64,000 bases of DNA from WVYX01 sp039592335 (GCA_039592335.1 JBDHBX010000002.1:1-64000), one strand, 5' to 3'. Counted from the stretch's first letter, positions 41,394 to 50,006 are shown. The notes: generated from the letters alone by a model not told the origin. Program-made: numbers and translations.

Positions 41394-42203
41394 TCAGCTC
41401 ACACCCAGGAACCAGTCCAGCGCCGACTCGGAGATGGCCGCGGGCACCTCGTGGCCGCCGTCGAATTCCACGTAGGTCACGTCGTAGCCCACGCCGCGCA
41501 TGCTCGGCACGATCCTGTCGCGGCTCAGCGTGACGGGGAGACTCAGGTCCCCGGTGCCGTGCGAGATGAAGACCGGCGGCCGCCCCACCTGCTCGGTGGT
41601 TGCCCAGAAGCCCGGGGAGTAGGCGATCAGGTGGGTGAACAGATCACCGTTCGCGACCCCGAGGGAGAGTGCGTACGACGCCCCGTCCGAGAATCCCCCG
41701 AGCGCGATCCGCGCCGGGTCGATGCGGCAGCGCGTGAACGTGTGCTGCAGCGCCCGATCGATGAACTCGACATCCGGTCCGAAGTCGCCCCGCACGGTGT
41801 CCCAGGTGAAGTCGCGCGAGTCAGGGGCCAGGAACACCATGCCGCGGGCTTCGGCGCGCGCGGGATAGCTAGCCCAGTTGGCGGCCTCTCCGCCTGCGCC
41901 GTGGAGGCCGATGAACAGCGGCGCCGGAGTATCTTGAGAATAAGACTCCGGCACGTACAGGAGTCCGTCCCGATCGGTGCCCAACCCCAGTGCGCTCAAC
42001 CCCGTCGAAGGGGTGACGGTCGGGGACCCGGGCCGGGCTGTCAGCCGCGGGCTGCCCGGGGGGCCGCTCGGCGGCGGCTCGGAGGGGATGTCCCAGCAGC
42101 CCCAGAGGATCGGTGTCGCCAGGGCCGCCATGCCACTTCGCACGAAGTCGCGCCGGGACATGCCCGGCCGTGCGCTCACCAACGGATGCTCCCGATCGAC
42201 CAT
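41394..42203 (-). CDS. PHB-depolymerase-like esterase with Tat-type lipoprotein signal
   Basis: 269 residues from the ATG at 42203, supported by GGGAGGTGG just upstream. A twin-arginine-like start (SRRDFVRSGMAALATPILWGC) ends in a Cys that could be lipidated. The hydrolase domain has LFIGLHGAGG (oxyanion), GGFSDGAS with the nucleophile Ser, a HGTGDLSLP acid region and DGGHEV with the catalytic His, as in LpqC / PHB-depolymerase-type esterases (feruloyl or acetylxylan esterases also fall here). Likely an exported ester hydrolase. It is convergent with ETF-QO. Confidence 0.82.
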   Translation of the reverse strand: MVDREHPLVSARPGMSRRDFVRSGMAALATPILWGCWDIPSEPPPSGPPGSPRLTARPGSPTVTPSTGLSALGLGTDRDGLLYVPESYSQDTPAPLFIGLHGAGGEAANWASYPARAEARGMVFLAPDSRDFTWDTVRGDFGPDVEFIDRALQHTFTRCRIDPARIALGGFSDGASYALSLGVANGDLFTHLIAYSPGFWATTEQVGRPPVFISHGTGDLSLPVTLSRDRIVPSMRGVGYDVTYVEFDGGHEVPAAISESALDWFLGVS

Positions 42204-42313
42204 GCGCCACCTCCCAATGGGTATACGGAGATGAGGGGGTGGTGGTTCCGGTTGGGCGGATTGCCTCGGGCGTTCCGGCACTCGCCGCGCCTCAGCGAAC
42301 CCGGGGTCGCTCT

Positions 42314-43567
42314 CTAGAACGGCGCCTCTTCCACGTGCACCGTCTCGTGGAGCAGCATCGCCCGCAGCGTCTCACCCGCTTGGGCCCCGTTGGCCTCCTC
42401 CGGCACGATCAGCAACGCGTCGGCCTTCGCCACCGATGACAGGATCCCGGAGCCCTGGGGGCCGGTGAGCCATGCGACGAGCGTGTCACCCTCCTGTTTC
42501 AGACCGACCCGCAGGAAATGGGTGAGCCGCGCGGGGGTCTCGATGGACTCGCCGAGCTCGACGGGGACGGTGCGCCGAAACGGCTTGCGATGCCCCATGA
42601 GCTTGCGGATCGCCGGCCGCCCGAAGAGCTCGAACGTGACCATGGTGCTCACGGGGTTGCCGGGGAGCCCGAGCCAGGGGAGACCGTCCAGCACGCCGAA
42701 GCCCAGCGGCGCCCCCGGTCTCGAGCGCAGCCGCCAGAAACGCATCGCGTCCCCCGTCTCCTGCAGGATCGCGCGGAGATAGTCGTGCTCGCCCACGCTC
42801 ATGCCGCCCGACGTGACGAGCATGTCGGCCACCGCCGCTGCCTCCAGCCGGCCGCGAATCTCGTCGGGATCGTCCCGTGCGATGCCGAGGTCGAGCGCGT
42901 CGGCCCCCGCCGCGATGGCGGCGGCCGCCATGCCGTAGGTATTGGACGAGGCGATCTTGCGGCCGCTCAAGATGGCATCGCGCTCCGTTACGTCGGCGAT
43001 CTCATCTCCCGTCGAAAGGATCGCCACCGTGGGGCGCTGGTGCACTTCGACCTCGCCCATCGCGATCGACGCGAGCATCGCGATCTGCGCTGGGCCGAGC
43101 TCGGTTCCCGCCGTGAGCGTCACGCTGCCACTCACGATGTCTTCGCCCCGCGGCCGGATGTTGCGGCCGGCGTCGTGCGGGTCGTCGATGCGCACGCGGT
43201 GCTCATCGAGCGGAGTGGCGTGCTCCTGGCGGATGACGGAGTCCGCGCCCGGGGGCACCGGCGCGCCGGTGAAGATGCGGGCGCACTCCACGGGGCCCAG
43301 CGTCCGTGTCGGGGAGTCGCCGGCAGCAATCGTCTCCACGATCGTGAGCTCGGCACCCTCTCGCACGTCGGCGGCGCGCGCCGCGTAGCCATCCATCGCG
43401 GAGTTGTCCCACGGCGGGATATCGATGGGGCTCGTGACGTCCGCGGCCAGCACCAGCCCGAGCGCGTCGGCCAGCGGCACGTGCACGGGGGCCGTTGCTG
43501 CGATCTCGGACAGCATCGCGCGTGACGCTTCCGCCGGCGTCAGGCGGGTTCGAGCGGAGGCAATCAC
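42314..43567 (-). CDS. moeA: molybdopterin molybdenumtransferase
   Basis: 417 residues from a GTG at 43567 forming a GTGA overlap with the mobA stop; an ATG six codons upstream is possible. MoeA motifs are clear: PPWDNSAMDGYA, IFTGAPVPPGADSVIRQE, GRNIRPRGEDI, STGDEI, TSGGMSVGEHDY and GLPGNPVSTMV. The enzyme inserts molybdate into adenylated molybdopterin. It is the most downstream gene of the block ABC transporter - queD-like - mobA - moeA. Confidence 0.95.
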   Translation of the reverse strand: MIASARTRLTPAEASRAMLSEIAATAPVHVPLADALGLVLAADVTSPIDIPPWDNSAMDGYAARAADVREGAELTIVETIAAGDSPTRTLGPVECARIFTGAPVPPGADSVIRQEHATPLDEHRVRIDDPHDAGRNIRPRGEDIVSGSVTLTAGTELGPAQIAMLASIAMGEVEVHQRPTVAILSTGDEIADVTERDAILSGRKIASSNTYGMAAAAIAAGADALDLGIARDDPDEIRGRLEAAAVADMLVTSGGMSVGEHDYLRAILQETGDAMRFWRLRSRPGAPLGFGVLDGLPWLGLPGNPVSTMVTFELFGRPAIRKLMGHRKPFRRTVPVELGESIETPARLTHFLRVGLKQEGDTLVAWLTGPQGSGILSSVAKADALLIVPEEANGAQAGETLRAMLLHETVHVEEAPF

Positions 43568-44166
43568 GCTTGCTGGTTGCGCCACATGGACTCTGCGACC
43601 TGCAAGTCGTCCGGCTCGTTGACATTGAAAAACAGCAGGTCGGGATCGCCGAATCCCATCACCGCATCGAGGGGTAGGGTGCCCACGCGCACCGCCTCGT
43701 GGAAGGTCGTGGTCCGCAGGTCCTCACCCTCGATGCTCGTGCGGATCGGCTCTCCGCAGGCGGGGCCGTACACGGCGCAGAGTGGCTCGACACCCAGTGG
43801 GCCGCCGCTCTCGGGGAGGAACGCGTCGTATCCCTCGGCGCCGTCGAGCAGGGCACGGAGCAGGTCGGTCGATACGAACGGCATGTCCCACGCCACCACG
43901 AGGACGGGTTCCTCGGTTGCAGTGACCGCCGTGTAGATCCCACCGAGGCTGCCGCAGTTGGGGATGACATCGGAAACGGTCTCCAATCCGGGGTACCACC
44001 CCTCGGCGTCGGCGGCGTTGGCGACCAACAGGGGATCGCCTCCCGTCGCCTCGCGCACCGCGCCCACCACGCGATCCAGGATGCGCGCTCCCCCCACCAG
44101 CTCGAGACCCTTGGCGCGTCCCCCGAACCGGCTCGCCGCGCCGCCGGCCAGCACCGCGCTACGCAC
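43564..44166 (-). CDS. mobA: molybdenum cofactor guanylyltransferase
   Basis: 200 residues. The N-terminal NTP-binding motif is LAGGAASRFGGRAKGLE; AWDMPFVSTDLLRAL carries the metal-binding Asp and NVNEPDDL lies near the end, as in MobA. It adds GMP to molybdenum cofactor, giving the bis-MGD form, so the cell probably has DMSO-reductase-family enzymes elsewhere. It overlaps the queD-like gene by 8 bases and moeA by 4. Confidence 0.9.
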   Translation of the reverse strand: MRSAVLAGGAASRFGGRAKGLELVGGARILDRVVGAVREATGGDPLLVANAADAEGWYPGLETVSDVIPNCGSLGGIYTAVTATEEPVLVVAWDMPFVSTDLLRALLDGAEGYDAFLPESGGPLGVEPLCAVYGPACGEPIRTSIEGEDLRTTTFHEAVRVGTLPLDAVMGFGDPDLLFFNVNEPDDLQVAESMWRNQQA

Positions 44167-44581
44167 CGTCGTACTCGGCGAACAGCCCCGGCTCTTCCTG
44201 CACGCGGACGCGCTCCAACTGCACGCCGTCGGGCAGGCGCCGTGCTATGCGCTGCCAGAGGTACACGGCGAGGCCCTCACAGGTGGGGACCTGCTTGCCA
44301 AAGGCGAACTCGGGAATGTCGTGATTGATGTGCTTGTGATCGAATCGGTCGTGGACCTCTTCCCGCAGCACGCGGTCGAGTTCGTCCAGCCGCACGGCCA
44401 TGCCCGTCTCCTCGTCCAGGGAACCCGCCACCGTGACGTGACACTCCCAGCGGTGGCCGTGGCCGTGCTCGTGGGCACAGGCGCCGAATACCTCGGCGTT
44501 CTTCTTCGCAGACCAGTCGGGCCGGAAGTAGCGGTGCGCGGCGCTGAAGACGACGACACGTGTCAGGCGCACGGTAGACAT
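44159..44581 (-). CDS. 6-pyruvoyl-tetrahydropterin synthase / QueD family protein
   Basis: 140 residues. Zinc ligands are H16 (FSAAHR) and H39/H41 of the HGHGH run, the catalytic Cys is C35 (ACAHEHGH), and the downstream catalytic region includes HINHD and PTCEGLAVYLW. The family includes 6-carboxytetrahydropterin synthase (queuosine) and biopterin synthases. No queC, queE or queF is adjacent; it is instead embedded among molybdenum genes, with an 8-base overlap on mobA, so its pathway is unsettled. Confidence 0.88.
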   Translation of the reverse strand: MSTVRLTRVVVFSAAHRYFRPDWSAKKNAEVFGACAHEHGHGHRWECHVTVAGSLDEETGMAVRLDELDRVLREEVHDRFDHKHINHDIPEFAFGKQVPTCEGLAVYLWQRIARRLPDGVQLERVRVQEEPGLFAEYDGA

Positions 44582-44601
44582 GCCGGGAATGTAGTGTCGA
44601 A

Positions 44602-45597
44602 TCAGAAGACCCGCACGGCCATTGCCTTGACGGTGAGCACGACCTCCGAGCCGAGTTCGATGCCGAGCTCCTCCAGCGCGCGTGGGGTGATGCGCGCCGC
44701 CAGATCCACGCCCACATCCACCATGAGCGAGACGCCCCCGCGTCCGTCGTCACCGATCCGCTTGACCTTGCCCCGAAACTCGTTGCGCGCGCTGGAGCGC
44801 AGCGGCTCGAGACTCACCAGGATCTCGTCGGCCGGGACCGCGATGGTCGAGGGGCCCGACTTGTCCGTCACGACCTGCACCTGGAGCGGCCCGACGCGCA
44901 CCGTCTTGGTCCCGCTGCCGTCGGGCACGTCGGTGCGGAACAGGTTCTCGGGAGTGACGCGACTCGCTTCTCCTTCGGCCAGGGCGACCAGGCGGTCCGA
45001 CCAGCGATAGGCGTCCTCCAGTTGGTGCGACGCGAGACAGAGGGTAGTTCCCTGCGCCCGCTCCTCCTCGAGCACCTGGTAGAGTTGTGCGGTTGCGGCT
45101 CGGTCGGTGACTCCGGCCGGCTCGTCCAACAGCAGCACGGAGGGCTTGAGGGCGAGTGCCCGGGCCACGGCGACGCGCTGGGTCTCACCCGCGCTCAGCT
45201 CACGCGCCGGCCGCTCGGCGAGGTGCGAGACCTGCAGCCGCTCGAGCGCGGCCTGCGCGCACCGCGCCGCCGGCTCGCCCCGCACGCCGTGCAGCGCGAG
45301 GGCGTACAGCAGGTTGCGCCGCACGTTGCCGGAAAAGAGGTAGGGGTGCTGCTCCACCATGGTGACCCGGCGCCGGGCAGCCTGACGCTCTCGCCGTCCC
45401 ACGACGAGACCTCCGTCCAGGAGGATGGCTCCTGTGCGGGGCCGCTCCAGGAAAGCCAGAAGGCGGAGCAGCGTACTCTTGCCCGAGCCGTTGGGACCGA
45501 CCAGCGCGGTGACCGTGCCGCGTTCCAGCTCGAACGCGTCGATGCTCAGCACCGTGCGCCCCGCGTAGGCGTGCTCGATGCCCAGTGCCTCAAGCAT
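44602..45597 (-). CDS. tungstate/molybdate-type ABC transporter ATPase with TOBE domain
   Basis: 331 residues from the ATG at 45597, which lies inside the permease gene end. Walker A GPNGSGKST, signature LSAGETQRV, Walker B VLLLDEP and the switch His (ASHQLED) are all present. After about residue 230 come a linker and a C-terminal mop/TOBE domain (SSARNEFRGKVKRIGDDGRGG and onwards) that binds oxyanions. The pair with the permease resembles TupBC/WtpBC. No substrate-binding protein gene is beside it. Confidence 0.88.
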   Translation of the reverse strand: MLEALGIEHAYAGRTVLSIDAFELERGTVTALVGPNGSGKSTLLRLLAFLERPRTGAILLDGGLVVGRRERQAARRRVTMVEQHPYLFSGNVRRNLLYALALHGVRGEPAARCAQAALERLQVSHLAERPARELSAGETQRVAVARALALKPSVLLLDEPAGVTDRAATAQLYQVLEEERAQGTTLCLASHQLEDAYRWSDRLVALAEGEASRVTPENLFRTDVPDGSGTKTVRVGPLQVQVVTDKSGPSTIAVPADEILVSLEPLRSSARNEFRGKVKRIGDDGRGGVSLMVDVGVDLAARITPRALEELGIELGSEVVLTVKAMAVRVF

Positions 45598-46285
45598 CGC
45601 CCCGCCCCTGGAAGAGCTGTAACAGCACGTTGACCGTGAGCGCCAGCGCAAGCAGCACCAGGCCGAGTGCCATGGCGAGGGCAAAATCCCCCTGCGACGT
45701 CGCCAGGGCGACCGCCGTCGTGAGGGTCCGACTGTAGTGCCGGATGTTGCCCCCCACGATCATGGCCGCTCCGACCTCCGCCAAGACGCGGCCGAACGCC
45801 ACGACGACGGCGGCAAGCAGGGCGAAGCGTGCGGCCCGCGCCACCGAGAGGTGGACGCGCAACGGGCTCGCCCCGAGCGTGAGCGCCGTGCGCCGCACCC
45901 GGGGGTCGATGCCCTGGACGGCGGCCGCGGTAAGCGCAGCGGCGATCGGCGCCGCGAGCACGACCTCCGCGATGACGATTGCCCACCACGTGTACAACAG
46001 CTCGGCGCCGCCGAACGGACCGCGGCGAGCCAGTAGTCCCCAGATGAGCACGCCCACCACGACCGTGGGGAACGCGAGCATCGTGTTGAGTACGGTGATC
46101 GCGGCACGCCGACCCCAGAACCGGGTGGTGCCCACGACGAAGCCCACGGGCACACCGATGCCGCAGGCCAGGACGGTCGAGATCAGTGCAACCCTGATCG
46201 AGAGGAGGGTGATGTCGAAGATTTCGGCGTCACCGCCCAGGATCAGCTCGACGCCGCGCCGCAGGCCGTCCGCGAAGAAGTCCAA
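45590..46285 (-). CDS. tungstate/molybdate-type ABC transporter permease
   Basis: 231 residues with about five membrane segments. The EAA-like loop reads ALTLGASPLRVHLSVARAARF, and LAFPTVVVGVLIWGLL and GRVLAEVGAAMIVGGNI match TupB-type permeases closely. It should pair with the adjacent ATPase, which starts within its last codons. It lies just 6 bases from the stop of the next upstream gene, an unrelated barrel protein. Confidence 0.88.
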   Translation of the reverse strand: MDFFADGLRRGVELILGGDAEIFDITLLSIRVALISTVLACGIGVPVGFVVGTTRFWGRRAAITVLNTMLAFPTVVVGVLIWGLLARRGPFGGAELLYTWWAIVIAEVVLAAPIAAALTAAAVQGIDPRVRRTALTLGASPLRVHLSVARAARFALLAAVVVAFGRVLAEVGAAMIVGGNIRHYSRTLTTAVALATSQGDFALAMALGLVLLALALTVNVLLQLFQGRGDA

Positions 46286-46291
46286 GTGCGG

Positions 46292-46999
46292 TTAGGAGAT
46301 GGTGTACCCCAGTACGCCGAGGAACCAGAAGTTGTGCGTCCACTGGCTCACGCCCTGGGTGAGGGGATTGAGCACGGGCGGCTGGCCCGTTGCAGGCGCC
46401 TCGAAAAAGGCGTTGGGGTACTTGAGCTGCCAGATCATGTCCCGCGCTTCGATGCGCAGGGAGAGGCGGTTCCCCAAGTGCCAGCGGATGCCGGCCCAGG
46501 GTGCGATCACGAATTTCGTGTCGTACGAGAAGCCGGCCATCACGGAGTCCTCCGGCACGTTGCCGCCGAACGCCAGGCCCATGGACGCGCCGATGAAGGG
46601 GACCAGGCCGTGCCACGTCTTGTGGCCGGTGAAGTGGAGACCGATCCCTCCCATCACGTAGATGATGGACTGCTTCACCGTGCCCAGCTCCCGCTCGTCG
46701 GGCAGCAGAGTGGGATTGATGATCAACCGGTCGAGACTGGCGTAGAGCGCTTCGAAGCCGACGTTGGCCGGCCCGGACAGGTGGATGTCCAGGCGCGCTC
46801 CACCGAATGGGCCGTCGGACGGTCCCACTCCGGCACTCCCACCGGAGCCACTGGCGTATCCTCCCTCGACCCCGAGAATGAACTTGCCGAAGACGTCACG
46901 GTACGGAGAGGAGTCCGGGTCGTGGCCGACCTGGGCGACCCCCGTCGTAGGCCAGAGGAAGAGCAGGGCGACCGTCGCCGCCCCGATGAGGTGTTTCAT
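46292..46999 (-). CDS. secreted beta-barrel-like protein
   Basis: 235 residues from the ATG at 46999 with CCGGAGC upstream. The signal peptide ends near TTGVAQ. The mature part has repeated amphipathic strands with Gly and aromatic girdles (KFILGVEGGYASGSGG, IYVMGGIGLHFTG, LVPFIGASMGLAFGG, WAGIRWHLGNRLSLRIEARDMIW) and ends in LGYTIS. This is the pattern of OmpW/OprF-N-like 8-strand outer-membrane barrels. Divergent from the SH3 gene. Confidence 0.7.
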   Translation of the reverse strand: MKHLIGAATVALLFLWPTTGVAQVGHDPDSSPYRDVFGKFILGVEGGYASGSGGSAGVGPSDGPFGGARLDIHLSGPANVGFEALYASLDRLIINPTLLPDERELGTVKQSIIYVMGGIGLHFTGHKTWHGLVPFIGASMGLAFGGNVPEDSVMAGFSYDTKFVIAPWAGIRWHLGNRLSLRIEARDMIWQLKYPNAFFEAPATGQPPVLNPLTQGVSQWTHNFWFLGVLGYTIS

Positions 47000-47016
47000 G
47001 CTGCTCCGGTGGTAAA

Positions 47017-47046
47017 TTGACATGGAACCTGGGTATCCCCTACAAT
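47017..47046 (+). promoter_or_regulatory. strong sigma-70 promoter with very short leader
   Basis: TTGACA at 47017-47022 is an exact -35 match and TACAAT at 47041-47046 a near-consensus -10, with an 18-base spacer. Transcription would start near 47053, only about 10 bases before the ATG at 47063. A TCTCG/CGAGA inverted repeat (47049-47062) covers the start site. Confidence 0.75.
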
Positions 47047-47062
47047 CCTCTCGGTTACGAGA

Positions 47063-48079
47063 ATGAGGCAATCTAGCCCCCTCCTCCGAGCGCTACCACC
47101 CTGCGGGGTCCCGTTCTTCCTCGTGGTCTGGGCTGCCGTTGCGCCGCTCAGCGCACAGCAGGACTACCGGGTGATCCAGACCGAGAACTTCCGGCGTGAA
47201 CCGTCGGGCCGGGCGGTGCTGCTGGCCACCGTGAACGCCGGTGTGGAGCTGGCCGGGGACAGCGTGCGCGGCGAATGGGTGGCCGTCACCCTGGAAGGGT
47301 GGATCTGGGCGCGATCCACCGCGTCGGGCGAAGCGCAGGGGTACGACCTGCGCGTCACGGCGGACAATGGCGAGAACCTGCGGGCGGCACCGAACGGGAG
47401 GGTCGTGGCGCGCCTCGCCGCCGGCTGCCTCCTCGACGAGGTCGAGCGCCAGCCGGGATGGATCCGGGTGAGGCGCAGTGCCTGGATGTGGGGGAACTCC
47501 CTGCAGCGGGTCGGGGCTCCGGCTGCGGCCTCCAGCGCACTCCCACCCGTGGATCGGGACGCCGTGGGGCTGGACTGGGCGGTCACCGCGACCGAGGCCA
47601 GGCTGCACCGGACGCCCGATGGCGCGCCGACAGGCTCGCTGGGAGCCGATGCCTCCGTGCGGATCATCGCGCGCTCGGGCGAGTGGGTGCGGGTCCAGGC
47701 GGAGGGGTGGATTCGCGAGAGCGATCTGCGCCCGTCCTCCCCCGGTGTGCTCGTGGGGGTGAGCGGCGCCGAGGTGCGCTCGCAGCCGCAGGAGTTCGAA
47801 GGGAAACTCGTACAGTGGACCGTCGAGTACATCGCGATCCAACGTGCCGACGAGTTGCGTCGGGAGATACCGGAGGGGCAGCGGTATATGCTGGCGCGCG
47901 GTCCTCTGCCCGAAGCGGGCTTCGTGTACGTCGTGCTGGATGGCGAGCAGCTCTTGGAGATGGAGCGCCTGGAGCCGCTCACCGAGCTCGTGATCATCGG
48001 CAGGGTGCGTACGGCCCGGTCCCAGTACCTGGGCAACCCGGTCCTCGACCTGGTGGACTCAGCCGTCAAGCGGGAATGA
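47063..48079 (+). CDS. secreted SH3-like domain protein
   Basis: 338 residues with a signal peptide (ends near PLSAQ). Three SH3b-like units are seen: about residues 37-88 (RREPSGRAVLLATVNAG ... GWIWARS), 93-145 (VTADNGENLRAAPNGRVVARL ... GWIRVRRSAWMW) and 172-222 (ATEARLHRTPDGAPTGSLG ... EGWIRESDL). The remaining C-terminal 110 residues form an OB-like beta domain. Bacterial SH3b units bind cell-wall peptides; no catalytic domain is present, so a peptidoglycan-binding or envelope role is likely but unproven. Confidence 0.8.
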   Translation: MRQSSPLLRALPPCGVPFFLVVWAAVAPLSAQQDYRVIQTENFRREPSGRAVLLATVNAGVELAGDSVRGEWVAVTLEGWIWARSTASGEAQGYDLRVTADNGENLRAAPNGRVVARLAAGCLLDEVERQPGWIRVRRSAWMWGNSLQRVGAPAAASSALPPVDRDAVGLDWAVTATEARLHRTPDGAPTGSLGADASVRIIARSGEWVRVQAEGWIRESDLRPSSPGVLVGVSGAEVRSQPQEFEGKLVQWTVEYIAIQRADELRREIPEGQRYMLARGPLPEAGFVYVVLDGEQLLEMERLEPLTELVIIGRVRTARSQYLGNPVLDLVDSAVKRE

Positions 48080-48089
48080 GGTCGCAGTC

Positions 48090-48437
48090 ATGAACGAGAA
48101 CCTGAAGACGAAGATCAGCCGCCGGCTGGACGATCTCTCCGACGAGATGGGTCGGCAGATCCTGGACTACATGGAGTTCCTGGATTCCCGGTACAACCTG
48201 AGCCGGCGTGCTCCCTCCACCGTCCAGCGCATCGCCGAGGGGATCGAGGACAAGATCGGGAGCGTCCGGTTGGCCGACGTCGCCGCCAAGAGCACCGCTC
48301 AAGTGGTGGACGCCGCCGCCAGTGTCATCGAGGGATTGACGGCCGCCGGCCGGGTGGTCGCCGACGAGCTGGCGACGCCGGTGCCCAAGGCAAAGGAGGA
48401 GGAGGAAGAAGAGGAGGGGCCGCCGACCGACGCTTGA
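48090..48437 (+). CDS. small hydrophilic helical protein
   Basis: 115 residues, starting 11 bases after the SH3 gene. It begins MNENLKTKISRRLDDLSDEMG followed by QILDYMEFLDSRYN, similar in pattern to DUF2281-like or antitoxin-like helices, and ends in a long Glu run (KAKEEEEEEEG). No membrane segment. Function unknown; no toxin gene is adjacent, so an antitoxin role is not supported. Confidence 0.65.
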   Translation: MNENLKTKISRRLDDLSDEMGRQILDYMEFLDSRYNLSRRAPSTVQRIAEGIEDKIGSVRLADVAAKSTAQVVDAAASVIEGLTAAGRVVADELATPVPKAKEEEEEEEGPPTDA

Positions 48438-48463
48438 CCTGCGCGCACGGGCGCGCGTAACTT
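48434..48463 (+). promoter_or_regulatory. candidate guaB promoter
   Basis: TTGACC at 48434-48439 overlaps the stop of the preceding gene and is followed after 18 bases by TAACTT at 48458-48463. This gives guaB its own transcript with a leader of about 80 bases that contains a hairpin and a short reading frame. Confidence 0.55.
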
Positions 48464-48468
48464 CCTTC

Positions 48469-48552
48469 ATGGAACAGGTAACTGAGTCGAATTGGACCCG
48501 CCGAGCGTCTCGCACGCGGCGGGTCTTTGCGCATATGGGAGAGTTGCGGTGA
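48469..48552 (+). other. possible 27-codon leader ORF upstream of guaB
   Basis: An ATG at 48469 opens a frame of 27 codons (MEQVTESNWTRRASRTRR and on) whose TGA at 48550-48552 overlaps the guaB GTG as GTGA. No good ribosome site precedes it, and with the predicted promoter the mRNA would start only a few bases upstream. It may be a leaderless leader peptide or chance. Confidence 0.3.
48495..48525 (+). promoter_or_regulatory. guaB leader hairpin (terminator- or attenuator-like)
   Basis: GACCCGCCG at 48495-48503 pairs perfectly with CGGCGGGTC at 48517-48525, and CGT/ACG can extend the stem inside the loop. A short TTT follows. It lies about 24 bases before the guaB start, in the predicted mRNA leader, so it could end upstream transcription or regulate guaB. 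Confidence 0.5.
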
Positions 48553-50006
48553 GCCGATTGCGTTCCGGGCATGCCCTCACCTTCGATGACGTCCTGCTGG
48601 TGCCGCGTCACGCGACCGTGCACCCCCGTGACGTCCAGGTCCGCACCCGCTTCAGCCGGGGCATCGATCTCAACATCCCGCTGATCGCGGCGGCCATGGA
48701 TACGGTCACCGAGGCGGAGATGGCGATCGCCATGGCCCGAGCCGGCGGCATCGGCGTGATCCACAAGAACATGACCATCGACCACCAGGCGGCCGAGGTC
48801 GATCGGGTGAAGCGCTCCGAGAGCGGGATGATCCTCAATCCAATCACCCTGGGGCCCGACCGCTCGATTCGCGAGGCCGCCGACCTGATGGCGCGGTTCA
48901 AGATCTCCGGTGTTCCGATCGTGGACGAACACGGGAAGCTGGTCGGGATCATCACCAACCGGGATCTCCAATTTGAGCGCAGCCTGGACCGGCCGGTGCA
49001 CGAGGCGATGACCAGGGACAACCTGATCACCGCGCCGGTGGGAACGACCCTCGACGAGGCGGAGCGGACACTGGGCGAGCACCGCATCGAAAAGCTGCCA
49101 GTCGTCGACGACAACGGCACGCTCCAGGGGCTCATCACAGTCAAGGATATCATCAAGCGGCGGCAGTTCCCCGACGCCAACAAGGACGAGCACGGCAGAC
49201 TGCGCGTGGCGGCGGCCGTGGGCGTGAGCAGCGACACCCCGGCCCGGGCCGAGGCGCTCGTTGCCGCCGGGGTGGATGCCATCGTGGTGGACTCGGCTCA
49301 CGGACACTCGGAGGGCGTGCTCGAGACGGTCGAAACGCTCAGGGAGGCGTACCCCGACGCGCAGTTGGTGGGCGGCAATGTGGCCACGCTCGACGGCACC
49401 AAGGCGCTGGTGGAGCGGGGGATCGACGCGGTGAAGGTCGGCATCGGACCCGGCTCGATCTGCACGACGCGTGTCGTGACCGGGGTGGGGGTCCCGCAGA
49501 TCACCGCCATCGTGGACGCCGTGCAGGGCGCCGGAGACGTCCCCATCATCGCCGATGGAGGTATCAAGTACTCGGGCGACGCGGTGAAGGCCCTGGCGGC
49601 GGGGGCCTCCAGCGTGATGCTGGGCTCCATGCTGGCGGGCACCGAGGAGAGTCCGGGTGAGAGCTTTCTGCTCGAGGGGCGGCGGTTCAAGACGGTGCGT
49701 GGGATGGGGTCCCTCACCGCCATGCAGGAGGGCTCGGCCGACCGCTACTTCCAGGAGGGCGAGGTCTCGACCCAGAAGCTGGTGCCCGAGGGCATCGAGG
49801 GACGGGTCCCCTACAGCGGCCCCGTGGGCGATGTGCTGTTCCAGGTGGTGGGAGGCATCCGGAGCGGGATGGGATACTGCGGCTGCGCCACGCTGGACGC
49901 GCTACGCTGCGAGACAGAGTTCACCCAGGTCACGGCGGCGGGTCTCCGCGAGTCACACCCGCACGATGTGGTGATCACGCGGGAGGCGCCGAACTACTCG
50001 CTGTAG
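48549..50006 (+). CDS. guaB: inosine-5'-monophosphate dehydrogenase
   Basis: 485 residues from the GTG at 48549. The catalytic loop is VGIGPGSICTTR with Cys305, IIADGGIKYSGD binds phosphate, and MGSLTAM precedes the flap. Two CBS domains occupy about residues 95-205. The enzyme oxidises IMP to XMP with NAD+, the committed step to GMP. It has its own leader and ends at a bidirectional terminator. Confidence 0.97.
   Translation: MSRLRSGHALTFDDVLLVPRHATVHPRDVQVRTRFSRGIDLNIPLIAAAMDTVTEAEMAIAMARAGGIGVIHKNMTIDHQAAEVDRVKRSESGMILNPITLGPDRSIREAADLMARFKISGVPIVDEHGKLVGIITNRDLQFERSLDRPVHEAMTRDNLITAPVGTTLDEAERTLGEHRIEKLPVVDDNGTLQGLITVKDIIKRRQFPDANKDEHGRLRVAAAVGVSSDTPARAEALVAAGVDAIVVDSAHGHSEGVLETVETLREAYPDAQLVGGNVATLDGTKALVERGIDAVKVGIGPGSICTTRVVTGVGVPQITAIVDAVQGAGDVPIIADGGIKYSGDAVKALAAGASSVMLGSMLAGTEESPGESFLLEGRRFKTVRGMGSLTAMQEGSADRYFQEGEVSTQKLVPEGIEGRVPYSGPVGDVLFQVVGGIRSGMGYCGCATLDALRCETEFTQVTAAGLRESHPHDVVITREAPNYSL

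Noticed and set aside
48090..48437. The small protein upstream of guaB as an antitoxin
   Set aside because: The N-terminal helix pattern is vaguely antitoxin-like, but there is no adjacent toxin gene and the protein ends in a long Glu run.
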